Assembly: GCA_021773835.1 (NCBI GenBank)
Contig: JAJFJQ010000028.1
Span: 1 to 64,000, forward strand
Reading direction: 5' to 3'
Length of the DNA stretch: 64,000 nucleotides
From: Gammaproteobacteria bacterium
GTDB lineage: Bacteria; Pseudomonadota; Gammaproteobacteria; Ga0077536
Shown: one piece after another, positions 9,443 to 17,251 of the stretch
How positions within the stretch are numbered: position 1 is the first letter of the stretch
How the letters are laid out: each line of letters opens with the position of its first letter
The notes under the pieces: generated by a model
What the model was told of the DNA's origin: nothing
The model's database searches: none
Seen by the model: only the letters and a program-made list of their open reading frames with translations
Program-made: the position numbers and the translations under genes

Positions 9443-10807
9443 CTATACGGCGGTACGCATGATCTCGCTGACCAAACGTTCCAGATCCTGGATCGAGCGG
9501 CATGAATCGACTCGGTCACAGGCGCTGCCAAGTCGCCGCATTTCGGAATCGCCGGAGTTCCAAAATGCGCGCGGCTCTGGGTTTAACCACAATACCCTGC
9601 GCGCGCGTTCATGGATCTTACGCAGATGGGTGACCCCAGGGTCACCATAATTTGACCGGCCATCGCCGAGGATCAGCACAGTCGTTCGATGGTCGACATC
9701 ATCTAATACCATCTTCTCAAGGTCCGCGAGCGCGCGACCATAATCAGTCGAACCCCAACCATGTTTATGCAGTGCGGCACTGATCGCATCTTGTGCTGAA
9801 GAGGCCTGAAAAAGATCGGTGATTTCCGCCAACTGATTTGAGAATGCGAATGCTCGAACCTTCGGAATGACCTCCGTAACGCTATACAGAAACAACAATA
9901 GAAAGCGTGCAGCATTCGCGACCGATCCGGACACATCGCATACCGCGATAACCTTAGGCCGATCGATTTTCTTACGCTTCCATACCGTATCGAACATCAA
10001 GCCATCGTATTCGATGTTGCGCCGGATGGTTTGCCGAACGTCGAGATGACCTCGTCTTGCGACTTTCCGTTTGCGCGAATGCAAAGCAACTAAGCGCTTA
10101 GCGAGCTTGTGTACCAAACCCTGCATGAATTTAAAGTCTCGCACCTCGACTGCGGACAATGGCACCTTTTGCAAAATCTCTTCGCGTAGATCCGGCCACG
10201 TATTGGCGGTGTATAGCAGCAGTTGTCGCTCGACCTGTTCGCGGACTTCTGCGATCAATTGGGCACGTAAGGCACCGAGCAGTGCCTGCCGAGCCTCGTC
10301 GGCATTGCTGATTTCGTTCTCAAGCGCCTCGACGCCGAGGATCTCGAGTATCCGGCGCATGTACATACCGCGTTGCGTAAACAAGCGAATATCGGCCACG
10401 CCAGCCTCGCGTGCAGCATTGGCGACCGCAATCTGAAGCTCCGCGCGGTTCGCGCCTGTCATCAGGCTCGCCAGCGCGCTGCCTGGCTCCGTGCCCTGTT
10501 CACCGGCGTGTTGAGGCTCGCTGTTACTTGCATCAGCAGACGGCGCGTCCGGCTCCAAATCATCGCCATCGGCTGTATCAATTCCTCGCAGGTCGTCCGC
10601 GAAAAAATAGCGGTCAAAGCATTCCGCGAATCGCTCCTTGTCGTCAGGGGATTTTGCTAACACCTGGGATAATGATTCCTTTAGCAAGCCACGATCCGAA
10701 AATCCGATCACGTCGACCGTAGCCGCCGCATCGATACTCTCGGCAGTCGATACCCGAACGTTGCTTGCGCGTAGCGCGCGGACGAAATTGGTCAGAACTT
10801 GGGTCAC
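9443..10807 (-). CDS. CoxE-type von Willebrand factor A domain protein
   Basis: A 454-residue protein. The N-terminal two thirds are helical with an acidic, low-complexity stretch (about 75-110). The C-terminal VWA domain carries the metal-ion-dependent adhesion motif DVSGS at 291-295 and TTVLILGDGRSN. The arrangement (DUF-like helical region then VWA at the end) is that of CoxE, which works with a MoxR/CoxD AAA ATPase to remodel or mature metalloenzymes. It starts with GTG and lies 78 bp after the MoxR gene on the same strand. No CO dehydrogenase genes are present, so the client is unknown. Confidence 0.85.
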   Translation of the reverse strand: MTQVLTNFVRALRASNVRVSTAESIDAAATVDVIGFSDRGLLKESLSQVLAKSPDDKERFAECFDRYFFADDLRGIDTADGDDLEPDAPSADASNSEPQHAGEQGTEPGSALASLMTGANRAELQIAVANAAREAGVADIRLFTQRGMYMRRILEILGVEALENEISNADEARQALLGALRAQLIAEVREQVERQLLLYTANTWPDLREEILQKVPLSAVEVRDFKFMQGLVHKLAKRLVALHSRKRKVARRGHLDVRQTIRRNIEYDGLMFDTVWKRKKIDRPKVIAVCDVSGSVANAARFLLLFLYSVTEVIPKVRAFAFSNQLAEITDLFQASSAQDAISAALHKHGWGSTDYGRALADLEKMVLDDVDHRTTVLILGDGRSNYGDPGVTHLRKIHERARRVLWLNPEPRAFWNSGDSEMRRLGSACDRVDSCRSIQDLERLVSEIMRTAV

Positions 10808-10885
10808 CTTGGATACACCCTTAGACCTATAACGCCGTCGTCCCGGTTGTCACCAAAGATGGGCCCTCAGTATCATCCATAATAA

Positions 10886-11836
10886 CTACCGTGCGCCTAC
10901 GGCAGCGCGCGTCATACCGACGATTTCCGCATCGATGTTCTCAATATCATCCTGAAACTTGAGCAGGATATTCATTGTCGTGCGCACCAGCTGTGGGTCG
11001 AGTTCCTGCGCATGCAGCAACAACAAGGTTCGGGCCCAATCGATCGTCTCGCTAACCGCGGGTACCTTTTTTAAGTCCACGGTGCGCAACTGTTGCACGA
11101 AACTCACTATTTGGAGTCGCACCGATGCCTCAAGCTCCGGTACGCGTGATTCAATGATCTGCTGTTCTAGGCGGCTATCGGGAAATGGTATGTAGAGATG
11201 GATACAGCGGCGTTTTAGTGCATCGCCGATCTCGCGCGTGTTGTTCGACGTTAAAAATACAACCGGTGAATGCTTCGCCTTAACGGTCCCGATCTCCGGG
11301 ATCGAAATTTGATAGTCCTGGAGAAGCTCAAGTAAAAATGCCTCGAATTCTTGGTCGGATTTATCGATCTCATCGATCAACAACACAGCGCCCTGTTCCG
11401 TCCAAAGGGCCTTCAGCAGTGGTCTCGGTTCAAGAAACTCTTCATTAAAAAACGTATCGTCAAACTCGTGCAATCGATCCATCGAAGCTTGCAGACCGCT
11501 GGCGCCTTCCATGAGGTCGCCAAGTTTTTCCTTTAGTACCTGCGTGTATAGTAGTTGTTTACCGTACTTCCATTCATATAACGCCTTTGCCTCGTCCAAT
11601 CCTTCGTAACACTGCAGCCGTATCAACGGTTTGCCGAGGTGATCGGCGGTGGCCTTGGCCAACTCCGTTTTACCGACGCCGGGTGGGCCTTCGATCAGCA
11701 CTGGTTTTTCCAAGGCTTGCGCAAGATAGACTGCCGTCGCAATGCTGTCCCCACAAATGTAACCGGTAGCAGCGAGGCCGGCTTGGATCGCATCGATGGC
11801 TGCACGTGAAATTTCGCTGCTGGAACTAGGATTCAT
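10886..11836 (-). CDS. MoxR/CoxD-family AAA+ ATPase
   Basis: A 316-residue AAA+ protein with Walker A GPPGVGKT at 50-57, Walker B VLLIDEID at 151-158, a sensor-1 region LTSNNTREIGDALKRRC and the MoxR-specific GLDEAKALYEWKYGKQLL insert after Walker A. MoxR ATPases act as chaperones that activate partner complexes, normally with a VWA protein encoded next door, here the CoxE-type gene. The close match to CoxD/CoxE order points to metallo-hydrolase or oxidoreductase maturation; the target is not in the window. Confidence 0.9.
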   Translation of the reverse strand: MNPSSSSEISRAAIDAIQAGLAATGYICGDSIATAVYLAQALEKPVLIEGPPGVGKTELAKATADHLGKPLIRLQCYEGLDEAKALYEWKYGKQLLYTQVLKEKLGDLMEGASGLQASMDRLHEFDDTFFNEEFLEPRPLLKALWTEQGAVLLIDEIDKSDQEFEAFLLELLQDYQISIPEIGTVKAKHSPVVFLTSNNTREIGDALKRRCIHLYIPFPDSRLEQQIIESRVPELEASVRLQIVSFVQQLRTVDLKKVPAVSETIDWARTLLLLHAQELDPQLVRTTMNILLKFQDDIENIDAEIVGMTRAAVGAR

Positions 11837-12050
11837 AATCGAGTCGTTGACTGTATTTTGGATGGCAGTGAGCGCCGCAGATTAGCATGTCGACCCGCGG
11901 TGGGCGAGAATATCACACGGCATTGGCGATCAACTGCGACCTAGAGGGTAGCAGCAATACTACTTCTCACTAGTATCGGCGCGTGTTTAATATCAACCGC
12001 CAGGTTTGAACTATTCGGCAAAATCTTAACCTACCAGAGTAACGATAACG

Positions 12051-12860
12051 TTGGGAATTACGTCAACACTCGTTGCGCTTAGCGCAGCTACAGATATCAC
12101 CCCTGTCGCATTTATAAAGACGTTCGCGACACTGATGCTAGTTCTGTTGGTCGCTTCGCCGAGCACTGCCGCTAACGCAGCCGGACAACCCTTCAACTAC
12201 CAATGGAATATCCGTGATCTGATCAGATCAGACGGTGACGAAGTCGAGTTGCGTACGCGTCAGAAACGCTTGGTTGCGACGCTAAACACGAGTCAGATAC
12301 GGATCCTTTTCGCGGTCAAATCGAGCATCGAAGAGGTGGCGGAGCTGCATACCGAGTTGATAATCGTCGATGGCGCGCAACCAAACGCCTTTGCCGGCAA
12401 GGGCAAAGACGGCGACAACGTGATAGGGATCAATATTGCGATGCTCGATATTGTTGGCCTCGACGTGCACGCAGCCGCCGCGCTGATTGGCCATGAGATC
12501 GCGCATTTAAAATTGCGCCACGGCGAGCAACGAAAATCGAGTAACGACGCATCAGGTGCGATGAAAGTACTCGGTGGCGTCGCATTGAGCGCGCTGGGTG
12601 TACCCGCCGGCGGTCTCATCTCAGACCTTACTATCACGGCAATTGAGACGAATTACAGCAGAGACAATGAAAGTGAGGCCGACTATCTCGGTGCAATCTG
12701 GTCGGTTGAAGCAGGCTACGAGCCGGATGGCGCCGTACGCTTGCACCAAGATATCTATGAACGCTCACGTACAAAACCGATACCCTTCCTCTCAAGTCAT
12801 CCATCAGGGCCGCAACGCATCGCCACATTAAAAGCGTTATCACAACGACTTGCGCCCTAG
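12051..12860 (+). CDS. Exported M48-family zinc metalloprotease
   Basis: About 269 residues if the TTG at 12051 is used; the ATG at 12135 (MLVLLVASPSTAANA) is a plausible alternative that still leaves a signal peptide. The catalytic zinc motif HEIAH is at 148-152, and the third ligand region NYSRDNESEADYLG follows about 65 residues later, as in M48/BepA-LoiP-like periplasmic proteases. The C-terminal SSHPSGPQRI is the conserved M48 His-Pro segment. The likely role is quality control of envelope proteins. The start is the weakest part of this call. Confidence 0.88.
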   Translation: MGITSTLVALSAATDITPVAFIKTFATLMLVLLVASPSTAANAAGQPFNYQWNIRDLIRSDGDEVELRTRQKRLVATLNTSQIRILFAVKSSIEEVAELHTELIIVDGAQPNAFAGKGKDGDNVIGINIAMLDIVGLDVHAAAALIGHEIAHLKLRHGEQRKSSNDASGAMKVLGGVALSALGVPAGGLISDLTITAIETNYSRDNESEADYLGAIWSVEAGYEPDGAVRLHQDIYERSRTKPIPFLSSHPSGPQRIATLKALSQRLAP

Positions 12861-12916
12861 CTAGGTTAGAATCCTTTTTCGCACAAACATTTGGCTCAGG
12901 CCTAAGTGGAGGCACT

Positions 12917-13207
12917 ATGGCAGTTTATGCATACGTAGAATTGATCGTGCACGATCGAGAACAAATGAAAGAATATATCGACAATGTGCCCGCGACAGTC
13001 GCCGCATTCAACGGCACATACCTGACACGGGGTGGTGCAGTCGAAGCCTTGGAAGGAGAGATCGGACCCTACCCCTCAAAAGTAATCGTTCAATTCGCAG
13101 ACATGGCATCAGCCAAGGCATGGTATCACTCAGCCGAATACCAGCGACTGTTGCCCAATCGCCTAGCGCATGCCGATGGTAACTTTTTGCTAATTGAAGG
13201 CGTGTAA
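12917..13207 (+). CDS. DUF1330 domain protein
   Basis: A 96-residue ferredoxin-like-fold protein of the DUF1330 family, with MAVYAYVELIVHDREQMKEY at the N-terminus and the conserved VIVQFADMASAKAWYHSAEYQ toward the end. GTGGAGG lies nine bases before the ATG. Family members are small dimeric proteins of unknown activity, often near catabolic genes. Confidence 0.9.
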   Translation: MAVYAYVELIVHDREQMKEYIDNVPATVAAFNGTYLTRGGAVEALEGEIGPYPSKVIVQFADMASAKAWYHSAEYQRLLPNRLAHADGNFLLIEGV

Positions 13208-13239
13208 CAGCACGCGGCACCGTACACCTGCCCGACGAG

Positions 13240-14148
13240 ATGCAGGATAGGCCACTACTATTCGACCTCGCCCAGTTGCTTGAAGCCGGCATGGCACCGG
13301 TCGAAGCCATTAGCCGCCTGCAGGGCGGCCGCGCCGGCAAAAACCGTTTACTAACGCAGCTTCACGATGACCTACGACGTGGGCACACGCTCGCGGCGGC
13401 CCTCAGTGCTTCCGGTTTCGCCTCGCGAGTTGAGATCGAGATTCTAAAAACCGCAGAGACCGCCGGGAAAACAACGTCGGCATTGCGCCTCATCGCGGCC
13501 AACGACGAACGACGCCGAGCTCGGACTCAAAGCTTACGCCTGCGCTTGTGGCTACCGAATTTTGTTTTATTTGTTGCCTTGGCACTCCAGGTAGTACGCG
13601 CGATTACAGCCGGTTCCTCACTCGGCACTGCGGTCATTGGCCCGGGAATAATCGCCTTGGCGATAGCCGTGATCAGTCAATTTCTCCTAGCCGCCCTCGC
13701 GCGAGACGCAAGTATCTGGCAATCCTACGGTTGGCGCCTTGGCTTACATAGATCCAGCGCTTTGTATCGCCAGTATTTTGAGCAGACCTTCTACACCTTG
13801 TTCATGTGGCAAACAGATGCTGGTATCGATTATGCAGCGGGTGCGAAGACGCTCAGGTCCCTGGTCGATTGCCGCGCTTATCGAAACAGCGTTACTCGTT
13901 ACGAACGGCAGGTATCGAACGGAAATAGCGTAACCGAATCATTAAGCTCCGTAGGCTTGCTGGTGCCGGGAGAACTTCAACAAGTGATGAAGGTCGGTGA
14001 GCAAGCCGGACGCTTAGCAGCAGCGTTGCAGCATTATTTGTACCTTCGAGGCCAACACCTCGAACGCGTCACCGAGCAAATCTACGCCTGGTTGCCGCGT
14101 ATTTATTACATCATTGTTGTAGTGATTGGAGCCGCGTCGATGATCTAA
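13240..14148 (+). CDS. Type II secretion system F-domain protein, orphan
   Basis: A 302-residue inner-membrane protein with the duplicated T2SSF/GspF layout. The first cytoplasmic helical domain (about 1-95) contains LAQLLEAGMAPVEAI and EIEILKTAETAGK. Two central membrane spans (about 105-155) follow, then a second helical domain with YTLFMWQTDAGIDYA and ELQQVMKVGEQAGRLAAAL, and a final span at the C-terminus. Such proteins form the platform of type II secretion or type IV pilus machines. No pilin, secretion ATPase or secretin gene is nearby. It begins 32 bp after the DUF1330 gene. Confidence 0.82.
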   Translation: MQDRPLLFDLAQLLEAGMAPVEAISRLQGGRAGKNRLLTQLHDDLRRGHTLAAALSASGFASRVEIEILKTAETAGKTTSALRLIAANDERRRARTQSLRLRLWLPNFVLFVALALQVVRAITAGSSLGTAVIGPGIIALAIAVISQFLLAALARDASIWQSYGWRLGLHRSSALYRQYFEQTFYTLFMWQTDAGIDYAAGAKTLRSLVDCRAYRNSVTRYERQVSNGNSVTESLSSVGLLVPGELQQVMKVGEQAGRLAAALQHYLYLRGQHLERVTEQIYAWLPRIYYIIVVVIGAASMI

Positions 14149-14169
14149 TCGCGCGACCGGTCTGCTCGC

Positions 14170-14655
14170 TTAAAGCAAATCGATGAGTTGGAATCTTGTC
14201 CACAACGCATTTTGAACTGCCATCCCCAAGTCTAGCTTCTCCAGATTTCGGGTCATCTGCTTCGCCGCGGTTTGCTTTACCGCAAGCCGCTTATTGGCAC
14301 GCTGATAAATGACGCACATGGTGCCGAGTTCGCCTGGGTCGATCCAAAGCCACAAACATTGTTGGCAGCAGTCTATTGTTACCGCGCTCGAGCCCATATA
14401 GCCGTAGCTGTCCATCTTCGTTTTACACTCCGGACAGTCGAGTCGATCACCGGGATCTGGCATTGGCGTGACTTCGGAATCTTCATCGATGTGATCTGCA
14501 ATGTCGGTACTCATCGCGAGTAGCAGGGCAACGAGCTGGTTCTGTTTGACCAATACGCCATCGCAAGTCTTGCAGTGCCGCACTGGTGTGTCATGGAAGT
14601 GACCATCGTCTAAATTCCCACCGTCGCGTGGGCAAACAGCATTCGAATCGCTCAT
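14170..14655 (-). CDS. Zinc-ribbon (zf-TFIIB type) protein
   Basis: A 161-residue soluble protein with two Cys clusters: CPRDGGNL with HCKTCDGVLV at the N-terminus, and CPECKTKMDSYGY with DCCQQCLWLWIDPGEL in the middle. The CPxC...W.D.GEL pattern is the zf-TFIIB zinc ribbon found in small bacterial proteins of unknown role. A helical, basic tail follows. GAGAGGAAAAG precedes the ATG. It is convergent with the T2SSF gene. Function unknown. Confidence 0.85.
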   Translation of the reverse strand: MSDSNAVCPRDGGNLDDGHFHDTPVRHCKTCDGVLVKQNQLVALLLAMSTDIADHIDEDSEVTPMPDPGDRLDCPECKTKMDSYGYMGSSAVTIDCCQQCLWLWIDPGELGTMCVIYQRANKRLAVKQTAAKQMTRNLEKLDLGMAVQNALWTRFQLIDLL

Positions 14656-14809
14656 CTTTTCCTCTCAACTTACCGGTCGATGGGTAGGTTCCATCAATCG
14701 CCTCAATTTCGCCACCTTCGAGCACGGTGTTCCCACTATCACGACCATTGTAGCGCCGCTTTCGGTCGTTAAATACGGAAATCGATTGACTGCAGGAACA
14801 GATTATTCA

Positions 14810-16312
14810 ATGGCATTGATTGCCCTGCTTTTGGTTATGGTGCTGATCGGCTTTGTCGTCGTATTCATCATGGTCAAGCTCGCCATACGGATCAATTCAA
14901 AACTTGGATCCCTTTCGGCGTCGAGCTCACCCCAACGGAGAACACAAATCGTGATCCAGCAATTACAACACTCTCTAACTAAGCGTATTGTCGCTATTGC
15001 AATCCTCGGCTTGGCCATGGCGATCCCGCTCACCATTGTCGAAGGAGTCGTTGGCGAGCGGAGCCGGTATTACGACCAAGTGATCCGCGAGATTGCAAAC
15101 CTTTGGGGTCATCAACAAGTGATCCAAGGCCCAATCTTAATGATCCCGTTCATTGAAAAGTTCGTTTCTGAAGAGGAAGTCAAAAACGAGGCTGGAGAAA
15201 CTGAGACTAAATCAAAGACTCACTACCGAAATCAAACGGCCATAATATTGCCCCAATCACTCGAATTGATTGCGGACATCAAAGAACGCTACCGTAAGCG
15301 GGCAATCTACAAATCCTTGGTGTATGCCTCCAAGCTCAAAATTCGCGCCGATTTCGTTCAACCGAATCTGAAAGAATTGTCCGCCCATCTGCATCGGATC
15401 GAGTGGCACAAAGCGCGCGTTGTCGTCGGGCTTAGTGATACCAAATCAATCGATTCAATTTCCCAACTAAATTGGAACGGACAGAAACAAGGCCTCGCCT
15501 CAGGTACGGGAATCAGCGAAATCATTCCGCATGGTTTCCATGCGCCGCTTAGCGCAATGGGTCCGGAGGTGCAGAACCATCGGCTAGAACTCGACTTGGA
15601 TCTCAATGGCAGCCATGGTTTGCGCTTTGCACCATTGGGCGAGACGACCACGGCCAAGGTCAGCTCAAGTTGGCCGCACCCGAGCTTTGCGGGCAATTTG
15701 CTGCCGGACACGCATGCGATCGACGCCAGTGGATTTGTGGCGACTTGGGAGATCCCGCATCTTGCGCGCAATTACCCACAGATGTGGGTACTCAACAAAG
15801 CGAAGGTAAATATAGACGAACTACTCGCAGGTGTAGATCTATTCGAACCGGTATTCATCTACTCCCGCATCACCCGCGCGGTGAAATACGGCCTATTGAT
15901 TGTTGCGCTCACCTATCTCACTTTTCTGGTCTTTGAACTGACCACCGGCAGCGCCCTGCATATCGTGCAATATGGCCTGATCGGCGCTGCGCTCGCATTA
16001 TTCTATTTGCTATTACTTTCGTTGGCGGAACACATAGGATTCACCAACGCCTATCTTGGCGCCACCGGGGCAAGTGTAGGGCTTATTAGTAGTTATGTCG
16101 GCGCGGCATCCAACTCTGTACGGCGCGGCGTGTTTCTGTTCGGCCTGTTGGCGATGTTATATGGCTTGCTCTATTCACTACTGCAGATGGAAGACTATGC
16201 ATTGTTGGCCGGATCATTAGTTTTGTTCGCAGTACTCATTGTGCTGATGTACCTGACCCGAGGCCTCAAGGTCGAAAATAAACCGCCCTCAGATCCAACA
16301 ACGCCCGACTAA
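14810..16312 (+). CDS. creD: CreD-like inner-membrane protein
   Basis: About 500 residues. An N-terminal membrane span is followed by a short cytoplasmic part and a second span near AILGLAMAIPLTIVEGVVGERSRYY. A large periplasmic domain (about 80-355) follows, with WGHQQVIQGPILMIPF and TTAKVSSSWPHPSFAGNLLP, the CreD hallmark regions. At least five C-terminal spans end at MYLTRGL. CreD is linked to envelope stress and beta-lactam response in other gammaproteobacteria, but its biochemical role is unclear. A TTG at 14786 is in frame; AGGAA ahead of ATG 14810 favours the ATG. No creBC two-component genes are adjacent. Confidence 0.88.
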   Translation: MALIALLLVMVLIGFVVVFIMVKLAIRINSKLGSLSASSSPQRRTQIVIQQLQHSLTKRIVAIAILGLAMAIPLTIVEGVVGERSRYYDQVIREIANLWGHQQVIQGPILMIPFIEKFVSEEEVKNEAGETETKSKTHYRNQTAIILPQSLELIADIKERYRKRAIYKSLVYASKLKIRADFVQPNLKELSAHLHRIEWHKARVVVGLSDTKSIDSISQLNWNGQKQGLASGTGISEIIPHGFHAPLSAMGPEVQNHRLELDLDLNGSHGLRFAPLGETTTAKVSSSWPHPSFAGNLLPDTHAIDASGFVATWEIPHLARNYPQMWVLNKAKVNIDELLAGVDLFEPVFIYSRITRAVKYGLLIVALTYLTFLVFELTTGSALHIVQYGLIGAALALFYLLLLSLAEHIGFTNAYLGATGASVGLISSYVGAASNSVRRGVFLFGLLAMLYGLLYSLLQMEDYALLAGSLVLFAVLIVLMYLTRGLKVENKPPSDPTTPD

Positions 16313-16326
16313 TGCGTAAATTTCTT

Positions 16327-16363
16327 GACTCGCTTGCAAGCAAGCATTACTTGTAAGCGAGTC
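16327..16363 (+). terminator. Long stem-loop downstream of creD
   Basis: GACTCGCTTGCAAG (16327-16340) pairs with CTTGTAAGCGAGTC (16350-16363): 14 pairs with one G-U and a 9-nt loop. It sits 15 bp after the creD stop. There is no T-run after it, so it may be a transcript-stabilising or Rho-linked structure rather than a classical intrinsic terminator. Confidence 0.45.
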
Positions 16364-16584
16364 GAACGAGTGGCCGATTGATGATGGAGCAGGGCTAAAC
16401 TGCCATCCTACGCCACCGCCGTACACGCGTTTGCAGACCCTTCGATTAACAAAACATTGAATCGGCAACTTCGATCAGCGGGCGCAATATTGGCCACCTA
16501 AAATGGCATCCAAGGCCGCGTTGACAGCCCTTGTGATGTACAATCAGCGTGGACGCAACGAGCCCGACTGAACGAGGAGTCATC

Positions 16585-17205
16585 ATGAGCGAAATTGAGG
16601 TCTACAAAAGGCAAGGCTTCGGCCAAAGCTCTGGCTTCGGTAGCAATCCCGCTTTATTGATCGTAGATTTTGTTGTTGGATTTTGCGACCCAAACCAGTA
16701 CGGCGGTGGCAACATTTTAGATGCCGTCGCGTGTACTAAAGTCCTTCTACAGGCGGCACGAAATAAGCAACTCCCCATTGCATACACCCGCATCGTCTAT
16801 GCCGCTGACGGGTCGGACATGGGATCTTTCTGCCTTAAAGTACCAGGCCTAGAGAAGTTCAACGAGGATACGCCGGCAGGGCAGGTCACCCCAGACCTTG
16901 CGCCACAAGCCGGCGAATTAATCATCCGCAAAACGCAACCCTCGGCATTTTTCAGTACCGGACTCGCCGCTTGGCTCGTAAGCAAGCAAGTCGATACATT
17001 GATTGTTACCGGCGCGACAACTTCAGGTTGTGTGCGTGCGTCGGTGGTCGATTCGATGAGCTATAACTTCCGCACTATTGTCGCGTCGGATTGCGTTGGC
17101 GATCGGGCGCTTGCCCCGCACGAGGCGAATTTGTTTGATATGGGTCAAAAATACGCGGATCTGAAAACCTGTAGCGAAGTCGTCACGCACCTCGAGAATG
17201 CCTGA
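16585..17205 (+). CDS. Isochorismatase-fold cysteine amidohydrolase, N-carbamoylsarcosine-amidase-like
   Basis: A 206-residue hydrolase with the family's catalytic triad visible: Asp28 in LLIVDFV, Lys116 in IIRKTQPSAFF and Cys149 in GATTSGCVRASV. The GATTSGCVR context and overall length match N-carbamoylsarcosine amidohydrolase and related ureido- or amide-hydrolases. ACGAGGAG precedes ATG 16585, so a longer frame to 16549 is rejected. It is followed 46 bp later by hyuA and hyuB on the same strand. Known biology: N-methylhydantoin is opened by HyuAB-type enzymes to N-carbamoylsarcosine, which this family cleaves to sarcosine, CO2 and ammonia. Maleamate amidase is an alternative within the fold. 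Confidence 0.88.
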   Translation: MSEIEVYKRQGFGQSSGFGSNPALLIVDFVVGFCDPNQYGGGNILDAVACTKVLLQAARNKQLPIAYTRIVYAADGSDMGSFCLKVPGLEKFNEDTPAGQVTPDLAPQAGELIIRKTQPSAFFSTGLAAWLVSKQVDTLIVTGATTSGCVRASVVDSMSYNFRTIVASDCVGDRALAPHEANLFDMGQKYADLKTCSEVVTHLENA

Positions 17206-17251
17206 ATCGACAATACCCATCAAATATCGTTTGTGTAAATAGGATCATTCA

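Noticed and set aside
16521-16544. TTGACA and TACAAT boxes upstream of the isochorismatase-like gene
   Set aside because: The two hexamers match sigma70 consensus well, but they are only 12 bp apart, too close for a functional promoter; no better-spaced partner was found.
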